A stretch of DNA of 64,000 nt from an uncultured Alphaproteobacteria bacterium. GTDB taxonomy: Bacteria; Pseudomonadota; Alphaproteobacteria; Rhodobacterales; Rhodobacteraceae. The stretch is taken from positions 1-64,000 of the forward strand of contig CAJWEI010000003.1 in the NCBI GenBank assembly GCA_913031285.1, in the 5' to 3' direction. The notes under the pieces were generated by a model. The model was not told where the DNA came from and did no database searches. It saw only the letters and a list, made by a program, of their open reading frames with translations. Positions 19,059 through 27,879 of the stretch are shown here, piece after piece; the stretch's first letter is position 1; every line of letters begins with the position of its first letter. Position numbers and translations under genes: made by a program.

Positions 19059-21410
19059 GTGAAAGAAAAAAATGTATTTGGTGAGTTTCTATTAAATAAT
19101 AGAGTTGTGTGCCTTATTGGGTTGTTGATTTTTACTTTATTGGGCGCATCGGGAGGACAATTTCTATATTTTGATAATGATTACAGAGCTTTTTTTGGCA
19201 AAGAAAACCCTCAGTTAAATGCATTCGAGAAGCTTCAACAGACTTATACCCAAGTTGATAATGTTAATTTTGCCTTTGAACCATTAAAGGGCTTGAAGGC
19301 AAACGCACCTGAGGTTTTGGCTGCTGTTGAAGAACTAACTGAAATGGGCTGGCAGTTGCCTTACTCGATAAGAGTAGACAGTCTTTCAAACTATCAACAT
19401 ACAGAAGTAGACGAAGATGACCTTATTGTTCGCGACCTATATTTTGACGCGTTGAATATGGGAGAAGAAGAAAAGAAATTAGTTGAAAATGTGAGTATCT
19501 CTGAACCTTCTTTAGCGGGGCGCGTGCACGATACCGCTCACCGTAGCACTTCGGTCAGCGTAACGGTCCAAATGCCGGGAAAAGATCCACAAGAACTTGT
19601 CGATATCGCGACTGCTGCTAGAAAGATGGTAACAAATATTGAGGAAAAATACCCCGTAAAAATAAGAATGGGCGGAGTTGTCTTCTTGAATAATGCTTTC
19701 CTTGAAGCATCAATGTCTGATTCTGCGACACTGATACCAATGGCCTTTCTTGTCATTTTGCTTATTTCGTATGTTCTTCTAAGGTCCGTTGTGGGCGTTA
19801 TAAATGTCTTCATAGTTTGTATATTGAGCATAATATTTGCTATGGGCTGTGGTGGGTGGATGGGTGTAGGGCTGACTCCTCCGTCGGCATCGGCACCTAT
19901 TATTATTGTAACCTTAGCAGTAGCAGACTCAATTCATTTGTTGGTTTCTGCGCTTAATCGCATGCGGAATGGCTTTACTCAAAGAGACAGTATACTTTAC
20001 AGTATGAGAGTAAATTTTAAGCCGGTTTTCTTGACCAGCGTTACAACAGCAGTCGGATTCCTGTCGTTGAACTTCTCAGATTCACCACCATTTCATGATC
20101 TCGGTAATATATCGGCAGTAGGCGTCATGGCTGCATGGCTTTATTCCGTAACATTACTCCCGATCCTTGTTAGTTTTTTACCACTTGGGAGACCAAAAAA
20201 TACTATAAAAACCTTAGACGCCGTAATGAACCGTTTCGGTACTTTTATTGCTGACCATCATAAGGCAGTTCTGGCTATAGGTGTTGTTTCATCGATCGGG
20301 ATAGTTTCATTAATTCCATTGAATGAAGTAAATGATGATTTTGTTAAATATTTCGATGAGTCCACAGAATACCGCCAAGATGTGGACTGGATTAGTGATA
20401 ATTTGACTGGTGTAAACATTGTCCAATTTAGTTTCCCGTCGGGTGAACCTAACGGCGTAAGTGAGCCTGCATTTTTAAAAAAGGTATCAAGCTTTACCGA
20501 CTGGGCTCGTGCGGAAGATGAAGTTACAAATGTGCTGGCAATTTCAGATATTTTCAAGAGACTTAATCGTGATTTGAATTTAGGAAACCAAGATTTTTAT
20601 ACTGTTCCTGAAAACCGGGAGTTAGCTGCCCAGTACTTACTTCTTTATGAGCTGTCGCTGCCTTTTGGTCTAGATTTGAATAATCAGCTCGATATAAACA
20701 AGTCGTCAACTCAAGTACTGGTGACATTGGAGGATATGACAACCAATGAAATGCAAGCATGGATCAAGAAAGCTGAAAATTTCATATTTGATGACGCAGA
20801 AATAAAGCTGAAGGCCGTTGGTCCAACGGTAATGTTCGCATACATATCTGAGCGCAATATTGAGAGTATGCTGACGGGAACAATAGTTGCTATATTCATA
20901 ATCAGTGGTCTCATTCTGATAGCGCTACGAGACGTTCGACTTGGTTTGATTAGTCTGGTCCCTAATCTTTTGCCGATTGCTTTAGCTTTTGGAATTTGGG
21001 GGCTGTTAGTAGGCCAAGTCAACCTGGCGGTTTCAGTTGTAACAGGATTAGCGCTTGGAATAGTCGTTGACGATAGTGTTCACTTTCTATCCAAATACCA
21101 ACTGGCTCGCAAAGAATTGGGTTTGAACGCTCGAGAAGCGGTTATCTCAGCGTTCACCGCAGTTGGCACTGCGCTTGTGGTGACCACCATTATACTTGTT
21201 GCTGGGTTTTCAGTATTGGCACAATCAACGTTTGGCCTGAATAGTATAACAGCAACTTTGACAGGAATTGCCATTTCCATTGCACTCATTGCAGATTTGA
21301 GCCTTTTACCCGCATTGTTAATTCGATTAGACAAAGACAATGGAGGTTTAGACTCAATTGAACCTGATGCCGAATTACGTTCAGCTGTTCAACCTAACGT
21401 CGCTACTTGA
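19059..21410 (+). CDS. MMPL/RND superfamily transporter
   Basis: The 783-residue inner-membrane protein has two similar halves. Each starts with one membrane helix, has a large periplasmic loop and then a cluster of about five helices, as in MMPL and HpnN-like RND permeases that move lipids or other hydrophobic molecules to the outer membrane. The membrane Asp motifs are present in both halves: LAVADSIHLLVSALNRM near residue 288 and GIVVDDSVHFLSKYQ near residue 669. The start codon is GTG with AAAGG upstream. Its stop overlaps the ribosome binding site of the LolA-like gene, so the three genes form one operon. No membrane-fusion (HlyD) partner is seen, which also fits the MMPL type. Confidence 0.88.
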   Translation: MKEKNVFGEFLLNNRVVCLIGLLIFTLLGASGGQFLYFDNDYRAFFGKENPQLNAFEKLQQTYTQVDNVNFAFEPLKGLKANAPEVLAAVEELTEMGWQLPYSIRVDSLSNYQHTEVDEDDLIVRDLYFDALNMGEEEKKLVENVSISEPSLAGRVHDTAHRSTSVSVTVQMPGKDPQELVDIATAARKMVTNIEEKYPVKIRMGGVVFLNNAFLEASMSDSATLIPMAFLVILLISYVLLRSVVGVINVFIVCILSIIFAMGCGGWMGVGLTPPSASAPIIIVTLAVADSIHLLVSALNRMRNGFTQRDSILYSMRVNFKPVFLTSVTTAVGFLSLNFSDSPPFHDLGNISAVGVMAAWLYSVTLLPILVSFLPLGRPKNTIKTLDAVMNRFGTFIADHHKAVLAIGVVSSIGIVSLIPLNEVNDDFVKYFDESTEYRQDVDWISDNLTGVNIVQFSFPSGEPNGVSEPAFLKKVSSFTDWARAEDEVTNVLAISDIFKRLNRDLNLGNQDFYTVPENRELAAQYLLLYELSLPFGLDLNNQLDINKSSTQVLVTLEDMTTNEMQAWIKKAENFIFDDAEIKLKAVGPTVMFAYISERNIESMLTGTIVAIFIISGLILIALRDVRLGLISLVPNLLPIALAFGIWGLLVGQVNLAVSVVTGLALGIVVDDSVHFLSKYQLARKELGLNAREAVISAFTAVGTALVVTTIILVAGFSVLAQSTFGLNSITATLTGIAISIALIADLSLLPALLIRLDKDNGGLDSIEPDAELRSAVQPNVAT

Positions 21411-21420
21411 GGAGAAAAAC

Positions 21421-22203
21421 ATGAGATTACTTATTGCAGCAGCGATCGCCGTATTATCGAGCTTTTTACTAGTCAGTTCGCATGCTCTTGCAGATAAAGG
21501 CATGGAAATAGCATTGGAAGTTATAAAGCGAGATCAAGGATGGGGTGATACTTCTTCCAAAATGACGATGGTCCTGAAAGATAAATATGGGCAGTCTACC
21601 CAGCGTTCGCTGCGTAATTCGAGTTTGGAAGGATCAAGTGAGGGAGATAAGTCTCTCGTCATTTTTGACACGCCCGGTGACGTTCGCGGCACTGCATTTT
21701 TATCACATACCAAGAAAACAGATACAGATGACCAATGGCTATATCTACCAGCTTTGAAACGGGTCAAAAGAATTGCATCTTCCAACAAAGCGGGCCCTTT
21801 TATGGGAAGTGAATTTTCATTTGAAGATATAGCAAGTCAGGAGATTGAAAAATACACGTACAAATATTTACGTGATGAAAAATATAGTGGTGTAGATTGT
21901 TTTGTAGTGCAGTATGATCCAGTTGACCGAAAAAGTGGTTACTCGTTTCAGGATACTTGGATAGATAAATCCAACTATATAGTGCTTAAAACAGAATATT
22001 ACGATCGAAAAAAATCTCTCTTGAAAACTCTGACTTTCGATGGTTATAAAAAATATAAGGATAAATTTTGGCGCGCAGACACATTTCTCATGGTCAACCA
22101 CCAAACTGGTAAAGAAACTGAATTGAAGTATGAAAATTGGGTTTTTGACACTGGGCTGTCAGAGAAGGACTTCAATAAAAATATGTTAAAGCGGGTCAAA
22201 TGA
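21421..22203 (+). CDS. outer-membrane lipoprotein-sorting (LolA-like) periplasmic protein
   Basis: This 260-residue protein starts at an ATG seven bases after GAGGAG; the frame is open upstream, inside the permease gene, but that part lacks a signal. The signal peptide MRLLIAAAIAVLSSFLLVSS ends in ALA before DKGMEIALEV. The mature part has the LolA/LolB-type open beta-barrel pattern seen in DUF1329-related and sorting proteins: SLVIFDTPGDVRGTAFLS, DDQWLYLPALKRVKRI, SEFSFEDIAS and FWRADTFLMVN. It lacks a lipobox, so it is probably soluble and carries a hydrophobic substrate across the periplasm for the adjacent MMPL permease. The last codons overlap the next gene by four bases (ATGA). Confidence 0.85.
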   Translation: MRLLIAAAIAVLSSFLLVSSHALADKGMEIALEVIKRDQGWGDTSSKMTMVLKDKYGQSTQRSLRNSSLEGSSEGDKSLVIFDTPGDVRGTAFLSHTKKTDTDDQWLYLPALKRVKRIASSNKAGPFMGSEFSFEDIASQEIEKYTYKYLRDEKYSGVDCFVVQYDPVDRKSGYSFQDTWIDKSNYIVLKTEYYDRKKSLLKTLTFDGYKKYKDKFWRADTFLMVNHQTGKETELKYENWVFDTGLSEKDFNKNMLKRVK

Positions 22204-23357
22204 AGGCAGATTTTCTGATATTAATACTTACTGGGGTGATTGCTGCCCAAACTGCAACTGCGGATGGTGAAGTGAATGCTAAGTTGATTGCAGACTTCAG
22301 GTCGTATCCCAACAGCAATGCTGGAACGATAGATAGCGGTCAGTCTCTCGAGCTAAATATTGAAGCATACCAAGATTTCGGTACTGCACGTGGTGTGCTT
22401 GAGCTTGTTGCGCGCATTGACGATCAAGATACCGGCCGACGTATCCTTGATGCGCGTCAGGCTTATGTAAGTACTGAGCTAGGCGGGGTGCAGGTTTATG
22501 TTGGAAATCGACAGGAATTTTGGGGCAAAGCCGAAAGTACAAATATAGTTGACGTCGTTAATCAGAAGGATGCCGCTGCGGATCAAGGTGGCGCTGGAAA
22601 ACTAGGGGCGCCTTCGGTGTCGATTGAAAAATATATGGACTACGGCGATCTTCAGTTTTGGTTCATGCCCAATTTCCGAGAATTGACATTTAATGATGCG
22701 GATGCGCATCCAAGTGGAGAATTACCTGTAAAAGCTGCGCGGTATCAGCGGGCGGAGGGGAAAAATGCAGACGATTTTGCCTTCAGGTTTTCAACTGTTG
22801 TCGATGATTGGGATTTGGCTGGAAGCTTGTTCTATGGAACGGCACGGACCCCAATAATGTCAGTCGTTGATGCGGGAAAGGCTCTGGAGCCATATTACCC
22901 TGAACAAAAATCTGTTGGTCTAGAGGTGCAATATACCGGCGACGCAACTCTTTTGAAATGGGAAAGCTTGCATGGAAAGCAAGATAGCAAAGACTTTTTT
23001 GCAGCTGTGGCTGGCCTGGAATACACCCTTTACGGTGTCTTGAATCAAGTTTGGGATTTAGGGTTGATTGCTGAGGCACAATATGATGAGCGTCCACAAG
23101 CTGCCGCGAAACGTTTCCATGTGGGCGGTTTGCGGGTTACTTTGAATGATGCCGAGGATACCACCCTATTGCTTTTAACCTCACAGGACGAGGCAAAAGA
23201 TCAGTCTCTTATTTCATTTGAAGCATCGCGACGGTTAAATTCATGGTCGAGCATTGATGTTGGTGCAAAGTTTTTTGATGCAAAAACTCCCACTTCGGTA
23301 TTTGGCGTTCTCAATGATGATGATGCGATCAGCGTAAAGCTAAACATGTTTTTCTAG
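22200..23357 (+). CDS. outer-membrane beta-barrel protein of the MMPL/LolA-like operon
   Basis: The start overlaps the previous stop (ATGA), which implies translational coupling. A signal peptide, MKADFLILILTGVIAAQT, ends near ATA before DGEVNAKLI. The mature 365 residues alternate hydrophobic and polar residues in a beta-barrel manner with many Gly, Asp and Tyr turns, and end in KLNMFF, a typical aromatic C-terminus for the BAM insertion machinery. It most resembles DUF1302-type or porin-like barrels found beside MMPL and sorting proteins, but I cannot assign it firmly. Its role as the outer-membrane receiver or exit for the operon's substrate is inferred from context. It overlaps the convergent pepT gene by 18 bases. 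Confidence 0.75.
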   Translation: MKADFLILILTGVIAAQTATADGEVNAKLIADFRSYPNSNAGTIDSGQSLELNIEAYQDFGTARGVLELVARIDDQDTGRRILDARQAYVSTELGGVQVYVGNRQEFWGKAESTNIVDVVNQKDAAADQGGAGKLGAPSVSIEKYMDYGDLQFWFMPNFRELTFNDADAHPSGELPVKAARYQRAEGKNADDFAFRFSTVVDDWDLAGSLFYGTARTPIMSVVDAGKALEPYYPEQKSVGLEVQYTGDATLLKWESLHGKQDSKDFFAAVAGLEYTLYGVLNQVWDLGLIAEAQYDERPQAAAKRFHVGGLRVTLNDAEDTTLLLLTSQDEAKDQSLISFEASRRLNSWSSIDVGAKFFDAKTPTSVFGVLNDDDAISVKLNMFF

Positions 23358-24602
23358 AACATCTATTTCTTTTGCTGCCTCGCTTAAAAGTTCCAAACAA
23401 AACTTGGTCGCAACTGCCATGTCCTGAACTGAGATCCACTCTAGAGGACCGTGAATATTCTGCATGCCTGTAAATAGGTTTGGCGTGGAAATCCCCATTT
23501 CGGTGAGGCGAGATCCATCTGTACCACCCCGAATCGGAATTGCTGTCGGTTGAATTTTTAGATTGAGCGCAGCTTTATTTGCGATACTGACAGGGGTCAT
23601 GTCAGATTGTAGCCAGTAATGCATGTTTCTGTATTGGGCGCTAATGTGGCAAGAGATGCTGGCTCGGGGTTCCGATAGCTGGACGGCCTCACAGACCTGG
23701 AGCAATAATTTACCTTTTGCTTTTAGACCCTCAAGCTCAAAATCGCGAATTATGAATTTTAGTTTCATCTCTGCGGCGCTCCCATTCATTTCAGTCACAT
23801 GAATAAAACCCTCGCGTTGATGCGTGGTTTCTGGTGTCAATGTGGCCTGTGGGAGAGTCGAAACTATTTTTGAGGCAAGGTGAATAGCATTGACCAGTTT
23901 ATCTTTGGCCAACCCCGGGTGAATTGAGACACCTGATATCTTTACTTCTGCGCCGTCAGCTGAAAACGTTTCGGACTCTATCTGTCCGACCTCGCCCCCA
24001 TCGAAGGTATAAGCGAAATCAGCATTCAGATCTTTTGGCAGTCTTGGATCAACACCATAGCCAATTTCCTCATCTGGTGTAAACGCAATTCGGATCGGAC
24101 CATGTTGAATTTGGGGATTTCTTAGCATGTGGCGAGCAGCTGTCATTATAATGGCAATACCTGCCTTGTCGTCGGCACCGAGAAGAGTTGTTCCCGATGC
24201 AGTTATAATATCATGCCCTCGTTTTTCCTCCAAATAAGGAAATTCGGTAGGGGATAGAACGAGTGTCTCATCGTCAGGGAAAGTAATGTCTCCTCCGTTA
24301 TAACCTTTGATTACTCTAGGTTTTACATCTGAGGCATTAAACTGTGGCGCAGTATCCACATGGGCCAAAAGGCCAATTGTTGGAGCTTGGACGTTCCCGG
24401 GTATTGTGGCTAAAACTACACCGTAATCTGTGAGTTGTACGTCTTGTGCTCCAATATCTTCAAGCTCTCGCTTTAAAAGATTCAGCATGCTAAATTGGAT
24501 CGCAGTACTAGGTGCAGTTGGTGCATCACTATCGCTCTGACTGTCAATAGCCGCATATCGCATAAGTCTATCTTCCAGCTCTTTATCGAATTGATTTTTC
24601 AT
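23340..24602 (-). CDS. pepT: peptidase T (tripeptide aminopeptidase)
   Basis: The 420-residue M20B metallopeptidase removes N-terminal residues from tripeptides in the cytoplasm. The zinc site residues can be seen in LLAHVDTAP, TLLGADDKAGIAI, FTPDEEIGYG and AYTFDGGEVG, and the C-terminal IRGGTDGSRLTEMGISTPNLF is a PepT signature. The dimerisation domain (VKISGVSIHPGLAKDKLVNA) is complete. The start MKNQFDKELEDRLMRYAAID matches PepT layout. It is convergent with the barrel gene and not obviously in an operon. Confidence 0.95.
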   Translation of the reverse strand: MKNQFDKELEDRLMRYAAIDSQSDSDAPTAPSTAIQFSMLNLLKRELEDIGAQDVQLTDYGVVLATIPGNVQAPTIGLLAHVDTAPQFNASDVKPRVIKGYNGGDITFPDDETLVLSPTEFPYLEEKRGHDIITASGTTLLGADDKAGIAIIMTAARHMLRNPQIQHGPIRIAFTPDEEIGYGVDPRLPKDLNADFAYTFDGGEVGQIESETFSADGAEVKISGVSIHPGLAKDKLVNAIHLASKIVSTLPQATLTPETTHQREGFIHVTEMNGSAAEMKLKFIIRDFELEGLKAKGKLLLQVCEAVQLSEPRASISCHISAQYRNMHYWLQSDMTPVSIANKAALNLKIQPTAIPIRGGTDGSRLTEMGISTPNLFTGMQNIHGPLEWISVQDMAVATKFCLELLSEAAKEIDVLEKHV

Positions 24603-25008
24603 ATATATTTACTCTTTTTTGTTGCTCTGCGGCAGTTGTAAACTGGTCAATGAAATTACATAATTGTACCAATTTCTTGTTCCAGTCTATGTTACCCCTA
24701 AATGAGCTCTCATTGAAGATGTTGTAAGGCTCTCGTAGACCCCAAGGTCTGCCTTTTATAGAAGCAAGCGTCGCTCTTAATATATGGCAATGCTTCAAGA
24801 TAAAGTTAGCTCAAATGCAAAAACTCTTTAATATTTTGAAGACTTGACAAAACACTAACTTTGAACTTTTTCCAATTTTTTGCACTGTAAGTAGTTCTCC
24901 CAAACTTAAAAAACATAGTAAAAGATGTATTTGTAGTTCTTCATATTTATTTCTCTATTGGCGAGTATTTTGTTCAGTAGCTTTTAGTTATTCAGCGAGT
25001 TTTATTAA
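24603..25008. other. intergenic region upstream of pepT
   Basis: This AT-rich gap should contain the pepT promoter. A 71-codon frame on the minus strand that overlaps the pepT start is taken as chance. I saw no clear repeat or RNA. Confidence 0.35.
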
Positions 25009-25062
25009 ATGGCTGAGTGTGAAAAATGTGGTGAAATCATTAAATTGACGAAGCAAATATGA
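25009..25062 (+). CDS. possible 17-residue leader peptide with CxxC
   Basis: ATG opens MAECEKCGEIIKLTKQI and the TGA overlaps the ATG of the next gene (ATGA). The next gene has only a weak ribosome binding site of its own, so coupling through this short frame is plausible. CEKCGE looks like the start of a zinc ribbon, so a truncated gene is the alternative. The upstream ribosome binding site is also weak. Confidence 0.25.
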   Translation: MAECEKCGEIIKLTKQI

Positions 25063-25379
25063 AGTTTATTAAATTTTTAGATGTAACAGAAGACTGGGGA
25101 GTCCTGTCTATGTTGGATGAACTGTTTTATTGGGATTACATGTATCTTAGGGAAACTGAGATGCTTTTAAGAGAGGAGTTTATTACTCATATCCAAAAAG
25201 ATTTTTTGGATGGCGAGCCTAATTCAACTAACTGTAAAATTCTCTATGAAGATAAGAAAGTGCTTTCTTGGGAATATGATTTTGAAAGTCCTCTGGGACT
25301 ACGGCGTGTGACTTTAACGTGTCTTAAAAAAGATGGGAAATTGTGGTGTCAAATTATGGCGTTTGAAGAACTTAACTAA
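25059..25379 (+). CDS. uncharacterised 106-residue protein
   Basis: The protein begins MKFIKFLDVTEDWGVLSMLD and is acidic and aromatic-rich, with a helical first half (ELFYWDYMYLRETEMLL) and a beta-rich second half (VLSWEYDFESPLGLRRVTLT). The pattern of two helices followed by strands is reminiscent of NTF2/SnoaL-like folds, but I cannot identify the family. It appears intact and is followed by a good hairpin terminator. Its only partner is the 17-codon frame it overlaps. Confidence 0.6.
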   Translation: MKFIKFLDVTEDWGVLSMLDELFYWDYMYLRETEMLLREEFITHIQKDFLDGEPNSTNCKILYEDKKVLSWEYDFESPLGLRRVTLTCLKKDGKLWCQIMAFEELN

Positions 25380-25404
25380 ATTCTTTTAAAATGCACATAT
25401 AAAA

Positions 25405-25440
25405 GACCTCTAAGACTGATAGGCATTAATCTTAAAGGTC
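25405..25440. terminator. hairpin terminator between convergent genes
   Basis: An 11-base arm, GACCTCTAAGA, pairs with TCTTAAAGGTC with one mismatch across a 14-base loop. AAAA precedes the left arm, giving a T-tract on the minus strand. It lies between the plus-strand 106-residue gene and the minus-strand DUF3764-like gene, so it can serve both, most clearly the minus strand. Confidence 0.6.
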
Positions 25441-25498
25441 CTGAAATAAGTCGTCACGCGTTATTGTTTGTTCTGACAAAAAAGCCTAGTTTGATACC

Positions 25499-25783
25499 TT
25501 AGCCTAACCAGTAATCGCCGATTGGTGTTATTACGGTAGTGGATGAAACGTCCGCGCCAGCTTCTTCACGTGCCTTAACCACGTCTGAGCGCAGCCCAAA
25601 TGTTTGCATAAACTCTGGGTTTGGAACGTCCATCATAACGTAGACAGATGTCTCGTCTGGATTTGCAGCAGCCCAAACTATCTTTGCTCCTTGCGCACCA
25701 GCTTCGTCTTGCATCGATTTTGCCATTTCTGTCCAAGTCTCAAAACCTTTTGAAATCTTTACTGTAATTAACATGCTAGGCAT
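25499..25783 (-). CDS. DUF3764-like small protein
   Basis: I start at the ATG giving MPSMLITVKISKGFETWTEM, with GGAGAG ten bases upstream; the frame is open 12 codons further. The 94-residue protein is a ferredoxin-like alpha/beta domain with the phrases EAGAQGAKIVWAA, DETSVYVMMDVPNPE and STTVITPIGDYWLG. These resemble small antibiotic-monooxygenase-like or DUF3764 proteins, for which no reaction is established to my knowledge. It is a single gene with a terminator after it. Confidence 0.65.
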   Translation of the reverse strand: MPSMLITVKISKGFETWTEMAKSMQDEAGAQGAKIVWAAANPDETSVYVMMDVPNPEFMQTFGLRSDVVKAREEAGADVSSTTVITPIGDYWLG

Positions 25784-26374
25784 CTGTATTTCGCTCTCCG
25801 TTAAAAATATTTCACTCAATCCAGTGTAATGATGGACTTATAAAATGGAAGAGTTACGCCACGACTTTAAATGAATGTTTTTACTTATGGGTTTTTGCTT
25901 AATAAGGACAGTCAAGTAAAAGCTGTGACAGCAAAAGGAGAACTCTCTCCTGCTTTCTTTAATACCTAAAACTATACTGTTCTTATTTGTAGGTTTGAAT
26001 ACGTGCGAACTGTGGCCGCTGCAGCCTTGATTGAAATATATACGATGAGAGCGTAAATGTTGAGGCGGTTAAGATGGCTGCACGTCCAGTAATTGAATGA
26101 CTAAATGGCTCTCAAAATATATATATTGGTAGCGGTGATAATGCGTTACGCAATCCAAATCGTAGGCTTAAGGACAGATACTAAAACCAAACTGATTTCT
26201 TTATATTGTGGATGTGGGCGAAACAGTGCGAGTGCGTATATTCGCTCTGTTATTGTTGGAGGGTCCCACCAGCATCTATGATACTCCAAGAACCATTAGT
26301 TAGGTGGACTACATTGTACGTCAATTGGTCAAGGTATAACACAATAGAGTAATAACATTATGGAACACTTATAA
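25784..26374. other. intergenic stretch of about 590 bases
   Basis: I see no gene with a start and ribosome binding site. An ATATATATAT run occurs near 26120. The region may hold the promoters for the flanking divergent genes; nothing else is supported. Confidence 0.35.
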
Positions 26375-26788
26375 ATGAAGTATCTGGCTATTTTGCGGGA
26401 GAATGATTTACCAACGATCAGTAGGGTTGGTGGTGCTTCGACAACTCAAGTCGTGACGCCAAAATGTGGTGCAAAATCGTTTTTAAATGGGTTTACTGAA
26501 CTTCCTCCTAAAGCGAGTATTCCTTTGCATTATCATAATTGCGAAGAAAGCGTTTTAATTGTCCGAGGGGATGCAACAGTTGAAGTCGATGGTGAGCAAT
26601 TTGTCGCAAGAGTCGGTGATGTGACATGGCTACCCGAAAAAGTACCTCATCGTTTTATAAATTCATCAAAGACGGAAATTCTTCGAATATTCTGGACATA
26701 TGCTTGTCCATCCCCCACTAGAACGCTCGTTTGCAGCGGCGAAACTAGCTCTATTTTATCTGAACAAATTAGCATGCCTGATGCCTAA
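26375..26788 (+). CDS. cupin-domain protein
   Basis: The 137-residue protein is a single cupin barrel. The first metal-binding motif is PLHYHNCEESV (His52, His54, Glu58) and the second is PHRFINSS (His92), so the metal site is complete. Such small cupins bind Mn, Fe or Ni and act as dioxygenases, isomerases or ligand sensors. The reaction here cannot be told. No operon partner lies nearby. Confidence 0.85.
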   Translation: MKYLAILRENDLPTISRVGGASTTQVVTPKCGAKSFLNGFTELPPKASIPLHYHNCEESVLIVRGDATVEVDGEQFVARVGDVTWLPEKVPHRFINSSKTEILRIFWTYACPSPTRTLVCSGETSSILSEQISMPDA

Positions 26789-26873
26789 GCACAATTAATC
26801 CAATCAAGGGTATCAGAAAGGTAAAGTTTTTTCATGGCTTAGAACAAAAGATCCCTAAAAATCTAATGAGATT

Positions 26874-27170
26874 TCAGTTGATTTTCTTGGTAAAGCTGAA
26901 GCTAAAACCAGTACTAGATGGCATATTTTTTCCCAAATTTGTTGCATTTGACACATTTTGAGAATTGCGCTCTTTCTGTGCAAGTATTTCTTTTTGGATA
27001 CAAGTTGCCATTTCTGGACTTTTATTTTTAAAACCATAGTCAGAGCAAATATTAAGGTAGTGTAAGTTTACCTCGTTAGTTGGGGTTTGCTTAAACCAAT
27101 TATCAGAACCAACCTTGGGCTGGCATCCTGACAATGTAAAAATAATAACCATTCCAAGAAAAGATCGCAT
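26874..27170 (-). CDS. small predicted lipoprotein, 98 residues
   Basis: The N-terminus MRSFLGMVIIFTLSGCQPKV is a clear lipoprotein signal with the lipobox LSGC, so the mature protein would be lipidated at Cys16. The mature part is hydrophilic, with two further cysteines (NICSDYG and ATCIQKE) that may form a disulphide. No family is recognised. It is divergent from the next small gene. Confidence 0.65.
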   Translation of the reverse strand: MRSFLGMVIIFTLSGCQPKVGSDNWFKQTPTNEVNLHYLNICSDYGFKNKSPEMATCIQKEILAQKERNSQNVSNATNLGKNMPSSTGFSFSFTKKIN

Positions 27171-27269
27171 AATCTCTCATTCATTTAAGTATAATTTTTT
27201 GGTACTTCTAAGATCTAAAAAGGAAAAAGTCAAAGCTATGGCTAAAGATAATTATTGAAGGATTTCGTA

Positions 27270-27458
27270 ATGGACTTAGCAACGAAAGTAGATTTCCTGT
27301 GTGAAGCTATAATAAGGCTTGAAAATAAGTTGGATGAGATAATTGAAAAGAAAAATCTTATCCCTCGGCCTACAAGTTCTGAACAACCAACGCTTGGAAA
27401 CAGACAAAAAGAGGTTTGGCTTGAAGAGCGTTTGACGGAGATGGAAAAAAATCGTTAA
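27270..27458 (+). CDS. small coiled-coil protein, 62 residues
   Basis: I start at the ATG seven bases after AAGGA (MDLATKVDFLCEAIIRLENK); the frame opens at a TTG five codons earlier. The first 30 residues form an amphipathic heptad pattern (KVDFLCEAIIRLENKLDEII), then a Pro-rich linker, then a charged helix ending LTEMEKNR. This resembles small oligomerising proteins. The family is unknown. Confidence 0.5.
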   Translation: MDLATKVDFLCEAIIRLENKLDEIIEKKNLIPRPTSSEQPTLGNRQKEVWLEERLTEMEKNR

Positions 27459-27619
27459 AATTGAGACAGGTTTATGAGCATGTAAAATTAGCCTTTCAAA
27501 GCATAAAAAGTGAGGACAAAAAAGTGAACATTATTCTACTTTCGTCAATAGCCAAAAACATATTGTTGGTAATTGTCTCTGCGGATCCGTGGGAATGATA
27601 GCTGTTTAACCGTTGATAG

Positions 27620-27763
27620 ATGTCTATTGTAGTCACATTGATGTTGATGTTGTTGATAGTGCTGTACGCTTCCGTAAGTTTTAAAGTAACGGCGGCACTT
27701 GCACCCAATTTATCTATTTTGGTGTCAGCAATAAAGCGCTATGGAGAGTCGATAATAGTCTAA
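27620..27763 (+). CDS. possible 47-residue membrane peptide
   Basis: The frame reads MSIVVTLMLMLLIVLYASVS and then a polar stretch with IKRYGESIIV at the end. One hydrophobic helix and a basic tail are plausible, but I see no ribosome binding site. It may be a chance frame. Confidence 0.25.
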   Translation: MSIVVTLMLMLLIVLYASVSFKVTAALAPNLSILVSAIKRYGESIIV

Positions 27764-27879
27764 AAGTTTTGGTAAATGGAACTAGCAAAAATATAAAACT
27801 GCTCCATAATTAGAGTATTAACTTTACTAGATTAGGTTTTATTTCGATGGTTATAATGAGTGCGATGTTCAGAATAAAG

